Assembly (NCBI RefSeq): GCF_004684905.1
Contig: NZ_SRJC01000001.1
Span: forward strand, 1,178,001 to 1,242,000
Length of the DNA stretch: 64,000 nt
Source of the DNA: Halobacillus salinus
GTDB lineage: Bacteria > Bacillota > Bacilli > Bacillales > Halobacillaceae
Direction: 5' to 3'
In this document: positions 8,099 through 19,628 of the stretch, in pieces
How the letters are laid out: every line of letters starts with the position of its first letter
How positions within the stretch are numbered: position 1 is the stretch's first letter
Translations under genes and position numbers: made by a program
Notes under the pieces: generated by a model
What the model saw: only the letters and a program-made list of their open reading frames with translations
Databases searched by the model: none
What the model was told of the DNA's origin: nothing

Positions 8099-9742
8099 TC
8101 AAGTTCTATTGGTATTTAACATCTCCAGCGCATTTTCACGCAGCCGGAATTTTTGGATTTTACCACTAGCCGTCATCGGATATTCATCTGTAAAGTGGAT
8201 GTAGCGTGGAATTTTATGTTTTGAAATTTGCCCGTCGCAGAAATCTCGTATTTGCTCTTCCTCAAGGCTTTTTCCTTCTTTTGGAATGATCCAAGCCATT
8301 ATTTCCTCCCCGTACTTCTGATCGGGGATACCGACGACTTGGACATCCAAGACATCAGGGTGCTGATATAAGAACTCTTCAATTTCACGAGGGTACACAT
8401 TCTCCCCACCGCGGATGATCATATCTTTCATACGGCCTGTGATTTCGACGTAGCCTTCTTCATCCATCACTGCAATATCTCCTGTATGAAGCCAACCATC
8501 TGGGTCGATTGCCGCTTCTGTCGCTTCTTCGTTCTTGTAATAACCTTCCATTACAAGATACCCTCTTGTACAGAGCTCTCCAGGTATTCCAGGTTCTACT
8601 TCTTCTCCAGTAGCTGGTTCTATTACCTTGACCTCGACATTGGGGTGGGTCCGCCCTACGCTTTTCACCCGTCTTTCTATCGGATCGTCCGCTTTCGTCT
8701 GCGTAATAACAGGAGAGGATTCAGTCTGACCATAGGCGATTGTAATCTCCTCCGCTCCCATGTCTTCGATGACACTCTTCATCACTTCCATCGGGCATGT
8801 GGATCCTGCCATGATTCCCGTTCGAAGCGTCGTCGGTTTCAGTTCCTCAAACTCCGGATGGTTCAATTCAGCAATGAACATAGTAGGGACCCCGTGTAAG
8901 GCTGTACATGACTCGTCTTTTACCGCTTGGAGTACTTTTTTCGCCTCGAATTGTTCTAATATGACCATCGTAGCCCCTTTAGAGACCGCCGCGAGCGTCC
9001 CTAATACGCAGCCGAAACAATGGAAGAACGGTACTGGAATGCACAAGCGATCTTCTTCTGTCAGTCGCATGCAGTCGGCAACTTGGTTTCCGTTGTTTAC
9101 GATGTTGTCGTGACTGAGCATGACTCCCTTTGGAAAACCAGTCGTTCCGGACGTGTACTGCATGTTGATGACGTCCTTATGGGAAAGGGATGCTTTACGC
9201 CCAGCCAGTTCTTCATCTTTAATCGTCATTCCCATGTCCAGGACATCTTGCCACGAGTAGCATCCAGGATAGGACTTCTCGCTTAAGACGACGATGTTCT
9301 TAAGAAATGGCAGTCGTTCGCTCTGTAGATCACCCTTCTCAGACGACTCAAGCTCTGGACAGATTTCTTTTAAAATATCAATATAAGAAGTTCCCCTGAA
9401 ATCCTCTGCTAGAATTAAAGTAGAAGAGTCCGACTGCTTCAGTAAATACTCGAGCTCTTGTGCGCGATAATTCGTGTTTACTGTGACAAGCACTCCGCCC
9501 ATCTTTCCTGAAGCAAACTGAGACTCAAGCCATTCCGGTTTGTTATCAGACCAGATGGCAACATGATCGCCCTTATCTATACCAAGCGCCATCAAGCCTT
9601 TAGCTACTTCGTCTGTTAATTCGTTGAACTCTCTGTAGGTTTTGCGAAGCTCTTTCTCCGGATAGACAAACGCTTCGTGGTCCGGGTAAGCGTTTGCTTG
9701 GTCCTCGAGCAATTGTCCTACGGTCTTCTCTAATAAAGCCAT
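8099..9742 (-). CDS. yngI: Acyl-CoA synthetase (YngI type)
   Basis: AMP-binding ligase of 547 aa that probably activates a medium-chain or branched acid for this catabolic pathway. It shows MQYTSGTTGFPKGVMLSH near 195, AYGQTESSP near 335, GWLHTGDIAVMDEEGYVEITGR near 425 and the C-terminal lysine in MTASGKIQKFRLRE. The ATG at 9742 has AAGGAGGA 6 bases upstream. Second catabolic gene of the operon, 19 bases after yngJ. Acetoacetate from the downstream lyase is a possible substrate, but that is only suggested by context. Confidence 0.88.
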   Translation of the reverse strand: MALLEKTVGQLLEDQANAYPDHEAFVYPEKELRKTYREFNELTDEVAKGLMALGIDKGDHVAIWSDNKPEWLESQFASGKMGGVLVTVNTNYRAQELEYLLKQSDSSTLILAEDFRGTSYIDILKEICPELESSEKGDLQSERLPFLKNIVVLSEKSYPGCYSWQDVLDMGMTIKDEELAGRKASLSHKDVINMQYTSGTTGFPKGVMLSHDNIVNNGNQVADCMRLTEEDRLCIPVPFFHCFGCVLGTLAAVSKGATMVILEQFEAKKVLQAVKDESCTALHGVPTMFIAELNHPEFEELKPTTLRTGIMAGSTCPMEVMKSVIEDMGAEEITIAYGQTESSPVITQTKADDPIERRVKSVGRTHPNVEVKVIEPATGEEVEPGIPGELCTRGYLVMEGYYKNEEATEAAIDPDGWLHTGDIAVMDEEGYVEITGRMKDMIIRGGENVYPREIEEFLYQHPDVLDVQVVGIPDQKYGEEIMAWIIPKEGKSLEEEQIRDFCDGQISKHKIPRYIHFTDEYPMTASGKIQKFRLRENALEMLNTNRT

Positions 9743-9761
9743 GCCGATTCCTCCTTATTAT

Positions 9762-10904
9762 TTAGCATCCAAGCTGGCGGGCTATGACGAGACGTTGGAT
9801 TTCGGATGTTCCTTCCCCAATCTCTAGTAATTTAGCATCCCGTAAATAACGTTCCACTTCATACTCTCGCATATATCCGTAACCGCCATGGATCTGGATT
9901 GCCTGGTTTGCTGAACGGAAGGCCGTTTCAGAGGCAAATAATTTCGCATAAGCCGATTCTTTTGTGAAGTTCTTCCCTTCGTCTTTCAACCATGCAGACT
10001 TCAATACCATGTTTCTCGCAAGTTCCACTTCCATCGCCATGTCTGCCAATTTGAATTGAATCGCCTGAAAGTTCGAGATAGATTTACCGAATTGTTTTCT
10101 TTCTTTTGCGTAAGCGAGCGCTCGGTCGAGAGAAGCTTGAGCGATTCCAACCGCCAGTGCAGCAATCGAAATTCGACCTCCATCTAAAGTGTATAAAAAT
10201 TGCTTAAACCCTTTTTCTGGATCTCCCAAGATGTTTTCTTTAGGGACTTTCACGTCTTCTAGAATAATTTCAGAAGTGTTCGAGCCTCGTACCCCCATCT
10301 TTTCGTAAGGGCTCGTAATCGTCATGCCTGGGGTATCTTTCGGAATGATGAAGGCGGAAATAATGTTCCTCCCGTCTTCACGTTTTCCTGAAACAGCTGT
10401 AACCGTAATCGACCGCGCATATTCAGCATTGGTGATCCAGCATTTTTCCCCGTTAATGACGTAATGATCCCCTTTTAGCTCTGCTCGTGTTTGTGTTCCT
10501 CCGGCGTCAGATCCAGCATTCGGCTCTGTTAATCCAAATGAAGCTAAGCCTTCTCCTTTGGCAAGAGGCGTAAGGAATTCCCGCTTTTGTTCTTCCGTAC
10601 CGAAGTAGTAGATAGGGCTTGCTCCTAGCGAGACAGCCGCTGCATAACTCAACCCGGTAGAGCCACAGACACGACCGATTTCTTCTACTGCCAGAGCATA
10701 CGTGATGGTGTCTCCACCAGCACCACCATACTCTTCAGGAAAAGGGATTCCGAGAAGCCCTAATTTCCCCATTTCTTTAAAGATATCTTCCGGAAAGCCA
10801 GCATTGCGATCAATATCAACCGCTCTTGGCTGTATCACGTTTTCTGCAAAGTCACGAACCATCTTTCTCGTCATTTCTTGTTCTTTCGTTAATTCGAAAT
10901 TCAT
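9762..10904 (-). CDS. yngJ: Acyl-CoA dehydrogenase (YngJ; isovaleryl-CoA dehydrogenase candidate)
   Basis: FAD flavoenzyme of 380 aa that oxidises an acyl-CoA; with carboxylase, hydratase and lyase genes following, isovaleryl-CoA is the probable substrate. Family marks are [19 protein letters not shown] (FAD/substrate motif near 125), [22 protein letters not shown] near 340, and [17 protein letters not shown] at the C-terminus with the candidate catalytic Glu. ATG at 10904 (MNFELTKEQ) is used because GAGGAGG sits 6 bases upstream; five extra codons in the longer frame would cross that site. First gene after the regulator, directly behind an operator and a cre site. Confidence 0.9.
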   Translation of the reverse strand: MNFELTKEQEMTRKMVRDFAENVIQPRAVDIDRNAGFPEDIFKEMGKLGLLGIPFPEEYGGAGGDTITYALAVEEIGRVCGSTGLSYAAAVSLGASPIYYFGTEEQKREFLTPLAKGEGLASFGLTEPNAGSDAGGTQTRAELKGDHYVINGEKCWITNAEYARSITVTAVSGKREDGRNIISAFIIPKDTPGMTITSPYEKMGVRGSNTSEIILEDVKVPKENILGDPEKGFKQFLYTLDGGRISIAALAVGIAQASLDRALAYAKERKQFGKSISNFQAIQFKLADMAMEVELARNMVLKSAWLKDEGKNFTKESAYAKLFASETAFRSANQAIQIHGGYGYMREYEVERYLRDAKLLEIGEGTSEIQRLVIARQLGC

Positions 10905-10922
10905 GAGTGTCCTCCTCAAGAC

Positions 10923-10950
10923 ATAAGACCGACTGGTTGGTCTGTCTTAT
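10923..10950. promoter_or_regulatory. TetR-type operator upstream of the catabolic operon
   Basis: A 28-base imperfect dyad: left arm ATAAGACCGACT, centre GGTT, right arm GGTCTGTCTTAT (10 of 12 arm positions pair). The core GACCGACTGGTTGGTC has the GACNGAC...GTC look of TetR-family operators. On the minus strand the right arm contains TATAAG, a possible -10, so binding would block the yngJ promoter. The probable ligand-binding repressor is encoded just upstream. Confidence 0.75.
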
Positions 10951-10963
10951 ACAAAAAATAAAT

Positions 10964-10977
10964 TGTAAGCGTTTACT
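10964..10977. promoter_or_regulatory. Catabolite response element (cre) candidate
   Basis: TGTAAGCGTTTACT fits the CcpA consensus TGWAANCGNTNWCA at every position but the last. It overlaps the stop codon of the TetR gene and lies just upstream of the putative yngJ promoter. Carbon catabolite repression of this breakdown operon is the natural reading. Confidence 0.7.
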
Positions 10978-11605
10978 TACATTCGTAAAAAAAAGGAACG
11001 TGTAACATTTCACCCTTCACTTCCACATCTTCTCGAACCGGTAACAGAAAATGCAGTACCAAGTCCGTGAACACATCTGCTATTTGATCGATTGTGTAGG
11101 TGCCGTCCTGTTTATACCATTTATAAATCCAGTTCACCATACCAAGAATCGCCATTCCTGTAATTTCAAGCGGCAATTCCTTTCTGAAATGTCCGCTTCT
11201 TTGGCCTTCTTCGATAACCGAAAAGACGAGATCTTTGAAAACATCACGTTTTTCTTTAATCTGTTGGTTATAAGGGGATTTCAAATACATGCTCTCCTGG
11301 TAAAACACGGATATATGCGGCTTATACAAGTCAAACACATGAACAAACGAACGGATGATAGCCTGAATCTTCTCAACTGGAGACGAATGCACGACATTTG
11401 CTGCCTGAGCTTCTTTCAATACATATGTAATAAACGTGTCGTGAATGACGAAGAGAAGCTCGTCTTTTGACTGGAAATGATGATAGAATCCGCCTTTGGA
11501 TGTGTTGGAAGCTTCCACGATCTGGTTCACACTGACGCCATGAAAACCATAGCGATCGAATAAATCGAGCGATGTTTCCATGATGTCTTCTTTTAAATCT
11601 CTCAT
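10973..11605 (-). CDS. TetR family transcriptional regulator of the acyl-CoA degradation operon
   Basis: 210-aa repressor with an N-terminal helix-turn-helix: MRDLKEDIMETSLDLFDRYG, then VSVNQIVEASNTSKGGFYHHFQSKDELL, the typical TetR recognition helix and GxFYxHF turn (residues 24-52). The variable C-terminal ligand domain probably senses an acyl-CoA intermediate (inference). It lies upstream of and in the same direction as yngJ, with its own start region at 11605 and a TetR-type dyad after its stop. Arrangement and neighbours suggest local control of leucine/fatty acid use. Confidence 0.85.
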   Translation of the reverse strand: MRDLKEDIMETSLDLFDRYGFHGVSVNQIVEASNTSKGGFYHHFQSKDELLFVIHDTFITYVLKEAQAANVVHSSPVEKIQAIIRSFVHVFDLYKPHISVFYQESMYLKSPYNQQIKEKRDVFKDLVFSVIEEGQRSGHFRKELPLEITGMAILGMVNWIYKWYKQDGTYTIDQIADVFTDLVLHFLLPVREDVEVKGEMLHVPFFYECK

Positions 11606-11720
11606 ACATCATCCCCAATCTGCTGAATATAGGTTCATTTTATCACAGTTTTCTGAAAATACAAACGAGTAAAAAGTTGGAAGGTAGACTCTATTTCCTC
11701 AATGCATTCCATAGAATGAT

Positions 11721-11760
11721 GAAAAAAGGACTAAATCACTTAGTGATTTAGTCCTTTTCT
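11721..11760. terminator. Strong terminator after parC
   Basis: A near-perfect 17-bp stem (AAAAGGACTAAATCACT paired with AGTGATTTAGTCCTTTT) with T-runs on both strands. It follows parC and faces the upstream region of the TetR gene. Confidence 0.9.
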
Positions 11761-11768
11761 GAGTATTT

Positions 11769-14231
11769 CTATGAACTTTCCTCTTCATCTTGCGGGGCGA
11801 ATGGTTTTTCATAATCAGGCTTACGCCACGCCTCTTCAACTATTCCCTGATCATCAGTATCGATGACAAACGAACCATTACTATATCGGTCGTTCGCTTT
11901 CAAGTCCATAGGGTGGACTAACATGGTCTCATCTTTGTTCGTCTTAAGAATCAAGTCATCCTCGCGTTGAACGAGATGGACGTCAATGAGTCTGTGAGGG
12001 TTCTTTTTCAGTTCTCTGAGCATCAGAACGCCACGTTTCGCTCTTGATGTCGTATCGAATTCTTTCAACCGCATCCGTTTGACAGCCCCTCGCTGCGTGG
12101 AGATCAAAATGGATGGATCTTCTTCTGCATCGAACACTTGTCCGGATACGACGTGTTCATCGTCTCTCAAGGTGATGGCTTTCACACCAGCTGCCCGTTG
12201 ACCGACTGGGTTTACTTCTTCTTCTTTGTACCAAAGACCGTATGCTCGGTTAGAAGCGATGAATATGTCCGATGATCCATCTGTTACATGAACATCGACT
12301 ACTTCATCATCTCCCTTCAAGTTGATTGCAACCAGTGCTTTGGAATGTCTTGCTGCTTTGTACAGTTTCAGTTCACTCTTTTTGACCATACCATTTTTCG
12401 TGAAGAATAACAGGTAGCGATTATCTGTAAATTCCCTTACCGGAATCGCATCGATAATGTACTCTTCTTTTTCTACTTGTACGATATTGGCTATATATTG
12501 CCCAAGGTCCTTCCAACGGATATCGGGTAATTTGTGAACGGGAATGAACAGATACTTACCTAAATTCGTAAATATGAGAATGTTATCGGTCGTATTGATC
12601 TCCATCAACCGGAGCAGATGATCCCCGTCCTTGATGGCAAAGTCTTCTCCATTCGAAGCCGCATAAGAGCGAAGGCTTGTCCGTTTGATGTAACCATCTT
12701 TCGTGACGGAAACGAGTACATCTTCACTAGCGACCGTTACTTCGAGATCCACTTTCAGCTCTTCCACTTCGTCCTCGATTTGAGTGAGACGCGGCGCATT
12801 ATAATGTTTTTTCATAGAACGCAAGTCAGCTTTGATCACTTTCAGAAGTTCTCGTTCATTGCCAAGGATCTTCTCAAAGTAAGCGATGCGCTCTTGAAGT
12901 TCCGCCGCTTCCTTTTCTAGAGCAGTGATGTCTGTATTCGTTAAGCGGTATAGTTGTAACGTCACAATCGCTTCTGCTTGCTCTTCTGTGAAATCATACT
13001 TTTGAATTAACCGTTGTTTAGCATCCTGCTTATCACTTGAACTACGAATCGTCGCGATGACCTCATCAAGAATACTGATTGCTTTGATCAGACCCTCTAC
13101 GATGTGGGCACGCTTCTTCGCTTTGTTCAAATCATACAGTGCTTGTCTTGTTACGACTTCTTTCTGGTGTTCGATGTAAGAATCAAGGATTGTCGGCAGA
13201 CTCAGTAACTTCGGTGTACGATCATGAATAGCGACCATATTGAAGTTATACGATATTTGCAGATCAGTATGTTTATATAAGTAGTTCAGCACACCTTCAC
13301 TGTTGGCATCTTTCTTCAGATCGATCACTACTCGCAAACCGGTACGATCCGTTTCATCGCGAACTTCCGCGATGCCCTCTACTTTCCTGTCGATGCGAAG
13401 TTCATCCATGCGCTTTACCATATTTGCTTTGTTAACTTCGAATGGAATTTCATCAATTACGATTTGTTCACGACCACCGCGCTGTTTTTGAATCTCAGCC
13501 CGACCTCTGACGACGATTTTACCTTTTCCAGTTTCGTACGCCTTTCTGATCCCATCGATTCCTTGAATGATGCCACCTGTCGGGAAGTCCGGTCCCTTGA
13601 TATGTTCCATGAGATCCGATACATCCGCAGTTGGTTTATCAATTTTCTTAATAACGGCGTCAATGACTTCACTTATATTGTGTGGAGGTATTTCCGTCGC
13701 GTATCCTGCAGATATACCTGTCGAGCCATTAACAAGCAGGTTCGGGAATTTTGCTGGAAGTACTGTCGGTTCATTCAGCGTATCATCAAAGTTCGGTATG
13801 AATTCCACCGTTTCTTTCTCGATGTCCCTCAGTAGTTCCGATGAAATTGCAGATAAACGTGCTTCTGTATAACGCATCGCTGCCGGAGGATCGCCATCAA
13901 CGCTCCCGTTGTTTCCGTGCATTTCGACTAGCGGCGTTCGTACTTTCCACGTCTGACTCAAGCGGACCATCGCATCGTACACAGATGTATCTCCGTGTGG
14001 GTGATAATTACCAATTACCGTACCGACGGTCTTAGCGGATTTACGGTATGCTTTGTCATGTGTGTTTTTCTCTTGGTGCATAGCGTACAAAATCCGGCGC
14101 TGGACGGGTTTCAACCCGTCACGGGCATCCGGAAGCGCACGCTCTTGAATAATATACTTACTATATCTTCCGAAGCGGTCCCCTAAGACCTCTTCTAATG
14201 GTAAATCTAAAAACTTTTCTGCCTCAGCCAA
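11769..14231 (-). CDS. parC: DNA topoisomerase IV subunit A
   Basis: Breaks and rejoins DNA during decatenation of daughter chromosomes, as a heterotetramer with ParE. The winged-helix/tower region begins LGDRFGRYSKYIIQERALPDARDGLKPVQRRILYAM. The quinolone-resistance region reads GNYHPHGDTSVYDAMVRLSQ with the active-site Tyr in AMRYTEARLS. C-terminal beta-pinwheel repeats include RGAVKRMRLKEF. Its 820 aa match Bacillus ParC/GrlA rather than GyrA. The start is TTG at 14231 with a GGGGGA site upstream, 15 bases after the parE stop. The tail is acidic (DYEKPFAPQDEEESS). Confidence 0.95.
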   Translation of the reverse strand: MAEAEKFLDLPLEEVLGDRFGRYSKYIIQERALPDARDGLKPVQRRILYAMHQEKNTHDKAYRKSAKTVGTVIGNYHPHGDTSVYDAMVRLSQTWKVRTPLVEMHGNNGSVDGDPPAAMRYTEARLSAISSELLRDIEKETVEFIPNFDDTLNEPTVLPAKFPNLLVNGSTGISAGYATEIPPHNISEVIDAVIKKIDKPTADVSDLMEHIKGPDFPTGGIIQGIDGIRKAYETGKGKIVVRGRAEIQKQRGGREQIVIDEIPFEVNKANMVKRMDELRIDRKVEGIAEVRDETDRTGLRVVIDLKKDANSEGVLNYLYKHTDLQISYNFNMVAIHDRTPKLLSLPTILDSYIEHQKEVVTRQALYDLNKAKKRAHIVEGLIKAISILDEVIATIRSSSDKQDAKQRLIQKYDFTEEQAEAIVTLQLYRLTNTDITALEKEAAELQERIAYFEKILGNERELLKVIKADLRSMKKHYNAPRLTQIEDEVEELKVDLEVTVASEDVLVSVTKDGYIKRTSLRSYAASNGEDFAIKDGDHLLRLMEINTTDNILIFTNLGKYLFIPVHKLPDIRWKDLGQYIANIVQVEKEEYIIDAIPVREFTDNRYLLFFTKNGMVKKSELKLYKAARHSKALVAINLKGDDEVVDVHVTDGSSDIFIASNRAYGLWYKEEEVNPVGQRAAGVKAITLRDDEHVVSGQVFDAEEDPSILISTQRGAVKRMRLKEFDTTSRAKRGVLMLRELKKNPHRLIDVHLVQREDDLILKTNKDETMLVHPMDLKANDRYSNGSFVIDTDDQGIVEEAWRKPDYEKPFAPQDEEESS

Positions 14232-14246
14232 CAGAATATCCCCCTT

Positions 14247-16226
<1,980 letters not shown>

Positions 16227-16238
16227 CTACCTAAATCC

Positions 16239-16267
16239 ATAATAGAACAAACGTTCGTTTATGTAAA
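16239..16267 (-). promoter_or_regulatory. parE promoter with embedded LexA box
   Basis: On the minus strand the -35 is TTTACA (262-267), the spacer is 17 bases and the -10 is TATTAT (239-244). Inside the spacer, 16244-16257 reads CGAACGTTTGTTCT on the minus strand, a full match to the Bacillus LexA consensus CGAAC-N4-GTTCK/T. The same 14-mer recurs upstream of the WYL-like gene at 44980. Confidence 0.8.
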
Positions 16268-16440
16268 CGGCCGTATATTTATCGCTTGTTATATTGTAGC
16301 GATTTTATACGGTTTCGCAAACATAATTCTTCCAAAAAACAAGGGAATACTTCAATATCTCTGTACCAATCCGCACCTTATTTTTCACGTCTACCTTCTA
16401 TCATACCATATCTGAACCCTTGTCATTATTGATTTTGACG

Positions 16441-16479
16441 CAAAAAAAGAGCTGCCAACAAATGTCGACAGCTTCTCTT
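16441..16479 (-). terminator. Terminator after the CoA-binding protein gene
   Basis: On the minus strand AGCTGTCGACA and TGTTGGCAGCT pair around a TT loop, followed by CTTTTTTTG. It ends the yneT transcript before the parE promoter. Confidence 0.75.
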
Positions 16480-16488
16480 TACAAGTTT

Positions 16489-16902
16489 TTAACAATATAA
16501 TGCATGAGCGACTTTGATACAAACATCCATAATCACAACTTGTTCTGTGTCTTTTAACGTCTCCCAAGCTTCTGGGTGAATGACTCCTTGCTGCCCCCAA
16601 AAAGCTTTTGCATTTACACCTTTCGCTTCCTCCGCAATAGAAGGTAAGTGCTCAGGTCGACGGAAGACGTTGATGATGTCGATCTCTTCCTCCACTTCCT
16701 GAAGAGAACGATAGGCTTTTTCTCCTTGCCACTCTTCAATGGTAGGATTAACCGGAATGATCCGGTACCCTGCGTTCTTCATCGCTTCACTTATTTGATA
16801 GGATGTACGATGAGGTTTATCCGACAGCCCAACAACTGCAATCGTTTTTGATTGTTCCAATACATTTTTTATCGTTTCTTTTGATGGGTTTTGAAATGAC
16901 AC
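16489..16902 (-). CDS. yneT: CoA-binding protein (YneT family)
   Basis: 137-aa Rossmann-fold protein of the CoA_binding (succinyl-CoA ligase-like) family. It begins IKNVLEQSKTIAVVGLSDKPHRTSYQIS, continues with AGYRIIPVNPTIEEWQGEKAYRSLQEV, and has the conserved AFWGQQGVIHPEAWETL. Function is unknown, though binding of CoA or an acyl-CoA is likely. The start is GTG at 16902 with AGGAGG 8 bases upstream. It precedes parE as in B. subtilis, which supports the synteny. Confidence 0.85.
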   Translation of the reverse strand: MSFQNPSKETIKNVLEQSKTIAVVGLSDKPHRTSYQISEAMKNAGYRIIPVNPTIEEWQGEKAYRSLQEVEEEIDIINVFRRPEHLPSIAEEAKGVNAKAFWGQQGVIHPEAWETLKDTEQVVIMDVCIKVAHALYC

Positions 16903-16914
16903 AAATAAGACCTC

Positions 16915-18441
16915 CTATTCTTCGATCAATCCTTCTTCCACCAGATATTCTCTTGCTACCGTTTCAGGATTTCGATCTTCAAAATCTACTTGGTAGTTCA
17001 TTTCCCGCATTTGATCTCCTGTAATCTTTCCACCTAGTTGATTTAGGATCTCTTCTAGTTCAGGATAACGATCTAGAGTCTCTTGTCTCATGAGCGGTGC
17101 GCCTTGATAAGGCGGGAACAAATTCTTAGGATCTTCTAACACCTTCAGTTTCAAATCTACCATGTAACCTGCTGTAGCATAAGCATCAATGACATCTACT
17201 TCTCCTGTCTCAATTGCTCGCTGTCTAACCCCAGGGTCCATTGTTTTAACTTCGCCTAAATTCAAGTTATATAACTCTTTCATCCCTTGATAACCATCTT
17301 GGCGATCCTTGAACTCTAGAGTGAACCCGGCGGTAATCTGATCTTGTACTTGTTCTAGGTCTCCGATGGACTCTAAACTGTACCGTTCCGCCATTTCTTG
17401 AGTTGTAGCTACAGCATACGTATTGTTATACTCCATCGGTTGCAATAAGGCCATGCCATACGTATCTGCCATACCTTCCGCAGCCTGCTTGTACACTTCA
17501 TCAGGTTCATTGGAGTTTGCTTGTTCTTCTAATAGTGCTACAAGAGCAGTTCCTGTAAATTCAGGATAAATGTCAATGCTTCCTTGCTGCAAGGCACTGA
17601 AAACGAAGTCTGTCTTACCAAAGTTCGGCTCCAGTCCAACTTGAAGATCTGTCTCTTCTTCGATAAGCAGCTTGTACATATTAATTAAGATTGCAGGTTC
17701 GGAACCTAGTTTTGCTCCAAGTACCAGGTCATTTTTCTGATTGCCAGCGAAGACAAGCGGTCCAACTGCAATGAGTGCACCTATGACTAGTAGACTGACA
17801 AGAGAACGGAATCCAGATTTAGCGGAAGTACGTTCAAATAATCGTAAAATCACGTCTAGTATAATGGCAAGCAGCGCTGCTGGAATGGCACCAAGCAGTA
17901 TCAGATTCGCATCGCCACCACGATCTAATCCGAGCAGGATGATTTCTCCTAAACCTCCCGCTCCGATCAATGCAGCAATCGTCGTCGTTCCAACAATCAG
18001 CACCATCGAAGTACGGATCCCGGCCATTATCACCGGCATCGCAAGTGGGAGTTCGATTTTAGCTAAACGCTTAAATGAGTTCATTCCCATCCCAGTAGCC
18101 GCTTCCTTTAATGCAGGATCCACTTCTTTGATTCCTGTGTACGTATTCCTAAGAATCGGAAGTAGTCCATAAGCGGTTAAAGCGATGATGGCAGGTGTCT
18201 GCCCAATTCCTACAAAAGGTATGAGAAAAGCGAGCACCGCTAAGCTCGGGATGGTTTGCAAAACTGCCGTTACACCGATAATTGGTTCTGCGATCCTTTG
18301 GTTTCGAGTGAGCAACAAACCAAGTGGAACAGATATCAATGTTGCGATTACGAGAGCGATGATCGATATTTGGAAATGCTCCCACAGTGTTTCTACAAGC
18401 AACCCTTGTCGTTGTTCAAATACTTCTATAAAACTATTCAT
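16915..18441 (-). CDS. Osmoprotectant ABC transporter: permease fused to substrate-binding domain
   Basis: 508-aa fusion for uptake of betaine, choline, carnitine or a related compound. The N-terminal part (about 1-210) has five to six membrane helices and the permease EAA loop KEAATGMGMNSFKRLAKIELPLAMPVIMAG. After a last helix near 225-245, the OpuAC-type binding domain follows (LVLGAKLGSEPAILINMYKLLIEEET ... YPEFTGTALVALL). The fusion removes any need for a separate lipoprotein. It overlaps the ATPase gene by 4 bases (ATGA). Substrate is inferred from family; an aromatic ligand cage cannot be judged here. Confidence 0.88.
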   Translation of the reverse strand: MNSFIEVFEQRQGLLVETLWEHFQISIIALVIATLISVPLGLLLTRNQRIAEPIIGVTAVLQTIPSLAVLAFLIPFVGIGQTPAIIALTAYGLLPILRNTYTGIKEVDPALKEAATGMGMNSFKRLAKIELPLAMPVIMAGIRTSMVLIVGTTTIAALIGAGGLGEIILLGLDRGGDANLILLGAIPAALLAIILDVILRLFERTSAKSGFRSLVSLLVIGALIAVGPLVFAGNQKNDLVLGAKLGSEPAILINMYKLLIEEETDLQVGLEPNFGKTDFVFSALQQGSIDIYPEFTGTALVALLEEQANSNEPDEVYKQAAEGMADTYGMALLQPMEYNNTYAVATTQEMAERYSLESIGDLEQVQDQITAGFTLEFKDRQDGYQGMKELYNLNLGEVKTMDPGVRQRAIETGEVDVIDAYATAGYMVDLKLKVLEDPKNLFPPYQGAPLMRQETLDRYPELEEILNQLGGKITGDQMREMNYQVDFEDRNPETVAREYLVEEGLIEE

Positions 18442-19505
18442 GACTGCACCACCCCGTTCTCTTCTTTCACTTGGCTTTTCAAGTAGAGGGCGATGTCTTT
18501 ATACGACAAAGTACCAATCAATTGTTCCTTTTTGACGACAGGAAGCAGCGAATAGGACGCTTCATTCAAGATATCCATCGCTTCCCTTAATGTTTTGCTA
18601 TTATCGATCACCGGAGCATCTTGACGTTCTCCTTCATGGACCAGTCCTGCAAATTCTCCCTGCTCGTCTTTTAGAGCGAATGCTCCTGTTGAAGGAACAG
18701 CGCCTCCATTCCAATCAACCTCCGAATAGACCTTTGAACTTGTCTGATCCATGATGACATCAACTGCCGTCTGCCAAGGTGTTTTGCGGCTGCCTATAAA
18801 GTCTTTTACAAACTCATTGGCAGGATGGAGAATTAAATTTTGCGGAGTATCCAACTGGACGATCGTCCCGTTTTGCATCAAGCATACACGGTCTCCAAGC
18901 GCCATGGCCTCATCCATATCGTGTGTGACAAACACGATTGTCTTTTGGATTTTTTGCTGGAGTTCTCTTATGTCTTTTTGCAGTTGCTCACGGCTGATCG
19001 GATCTAGCGCACTGAACGGCTCGTCCATTAAAATGATATCAGGATCCGCAGCTAATGCCCGGATAACCCCAACCCTTTGCTGTTGACCACCTGAGAGCTC
19101 ACTAGGTCTCCTTTGACGGTGGACAGTCGGATCCAGTCCCACCATATTCATTAACTCATCGATCCGTTTTGATAAATCTTTCTTCTTCCACTTTTTCATC
19201 TCTGGCACGACGGAAATGTTCTCTTCGATTGTCATATGCGGAAAGAGTGCGATTTCTTGTAATACATAGCCGATGTTCCATCTCAACTCGTGTATGTTGT
19301 AATCTTCAATCGGTTTATTATGTATCGTGATCGTTCCTTCAGTAGGCTTAATCAATCGGTTGATCATCTTCATCGTAGTCGTTTTCCCACAACCACTTGG
19401 TCCGATTAAGGTAAGTAATTCCCCTTCTTTGACTTCTAGGTTGATTTCCTTCAGTGCTGTTGTCCCGTCTGGGAACGTCTTCGTAACATCTTTAAACGTA
19501 ATCAT
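18438..19505 (-). CDS. Osmoprotectant ABC transporter ATP-binding protein (OpuCA/ProV type)
   Basis: 355-aa ATPase partner of the permease/binding-protein fusion. Walker A is IGPSGCGKTTTMKMINRL (about 33-50), the signature is ELSGGQQQRVGVIRALAADPDIILMDEPFSALDP (Walker B), and the H-loop is VFVTHDMDEA. The C-terminal ~100 residues hold CBS-type sequence (LREAMDILNEASYSLLPVVKKEQLIGTLSYKDIA); in OpuA-type transporters CBS domains sense ionic strength or nucleotides. ATG at 19505 has AAAGGAGG upstream. The pair is inserted between yneT and plsY relative to B. subtilis order. Confidence 0.9.
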   Translation of the reverse strand: MITFKDVTKTFPDGTTALKEINLEVKEGELLTLIGPSGCGKTTTMKMINRLIKPTEGTITIHNKPIEDYNIHELRWNIGYVLQEIALFPHMTIEENISVVPEMKKWKKKDLSKRIDELMNMVGLDPTVHRQRRPSELSGGQQQRVGVIRALAADPDIILMDEPFSALDPISREQLQKDIRELQQKIQKTIVFVTHDMDEAMALGDRVCLMQNGTIVQLDTPQNLILHPANEFVKDFIGSRKTPWQTAVDVIMDQTSSKVYSEVDWNGGAVPSTGAFALKDEQGEFAGLVHEGERQDAPVIDNSKTLREAMDILNEASYSLLPVVKKEQLIGTLSYKDIALYLKSQVKEENGVVQS

Positions 19506-19593
19506 CCAAAACCTCCTTTAGTGCAGTAAAATAATATTACAATACCCAGATTTCCTTACCCCAAAACATTTTGCAACTTTCTGAGTAAAGACG

Positions 19594-19627
19594 AGAAAAG
19601 AAGCACCTCCATTGAGATGCTTCTTCG
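19594..19627 (-). terminator. Terminator after the GH18 gene
   Basis: Stem GAAGCATCTC / GAGGTGCTTC on the minus strand followed by TTTTC; it directly follows the stop codon of the hydrolase. Confidence 0.8.
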
Positions 19628-19628
19628 A

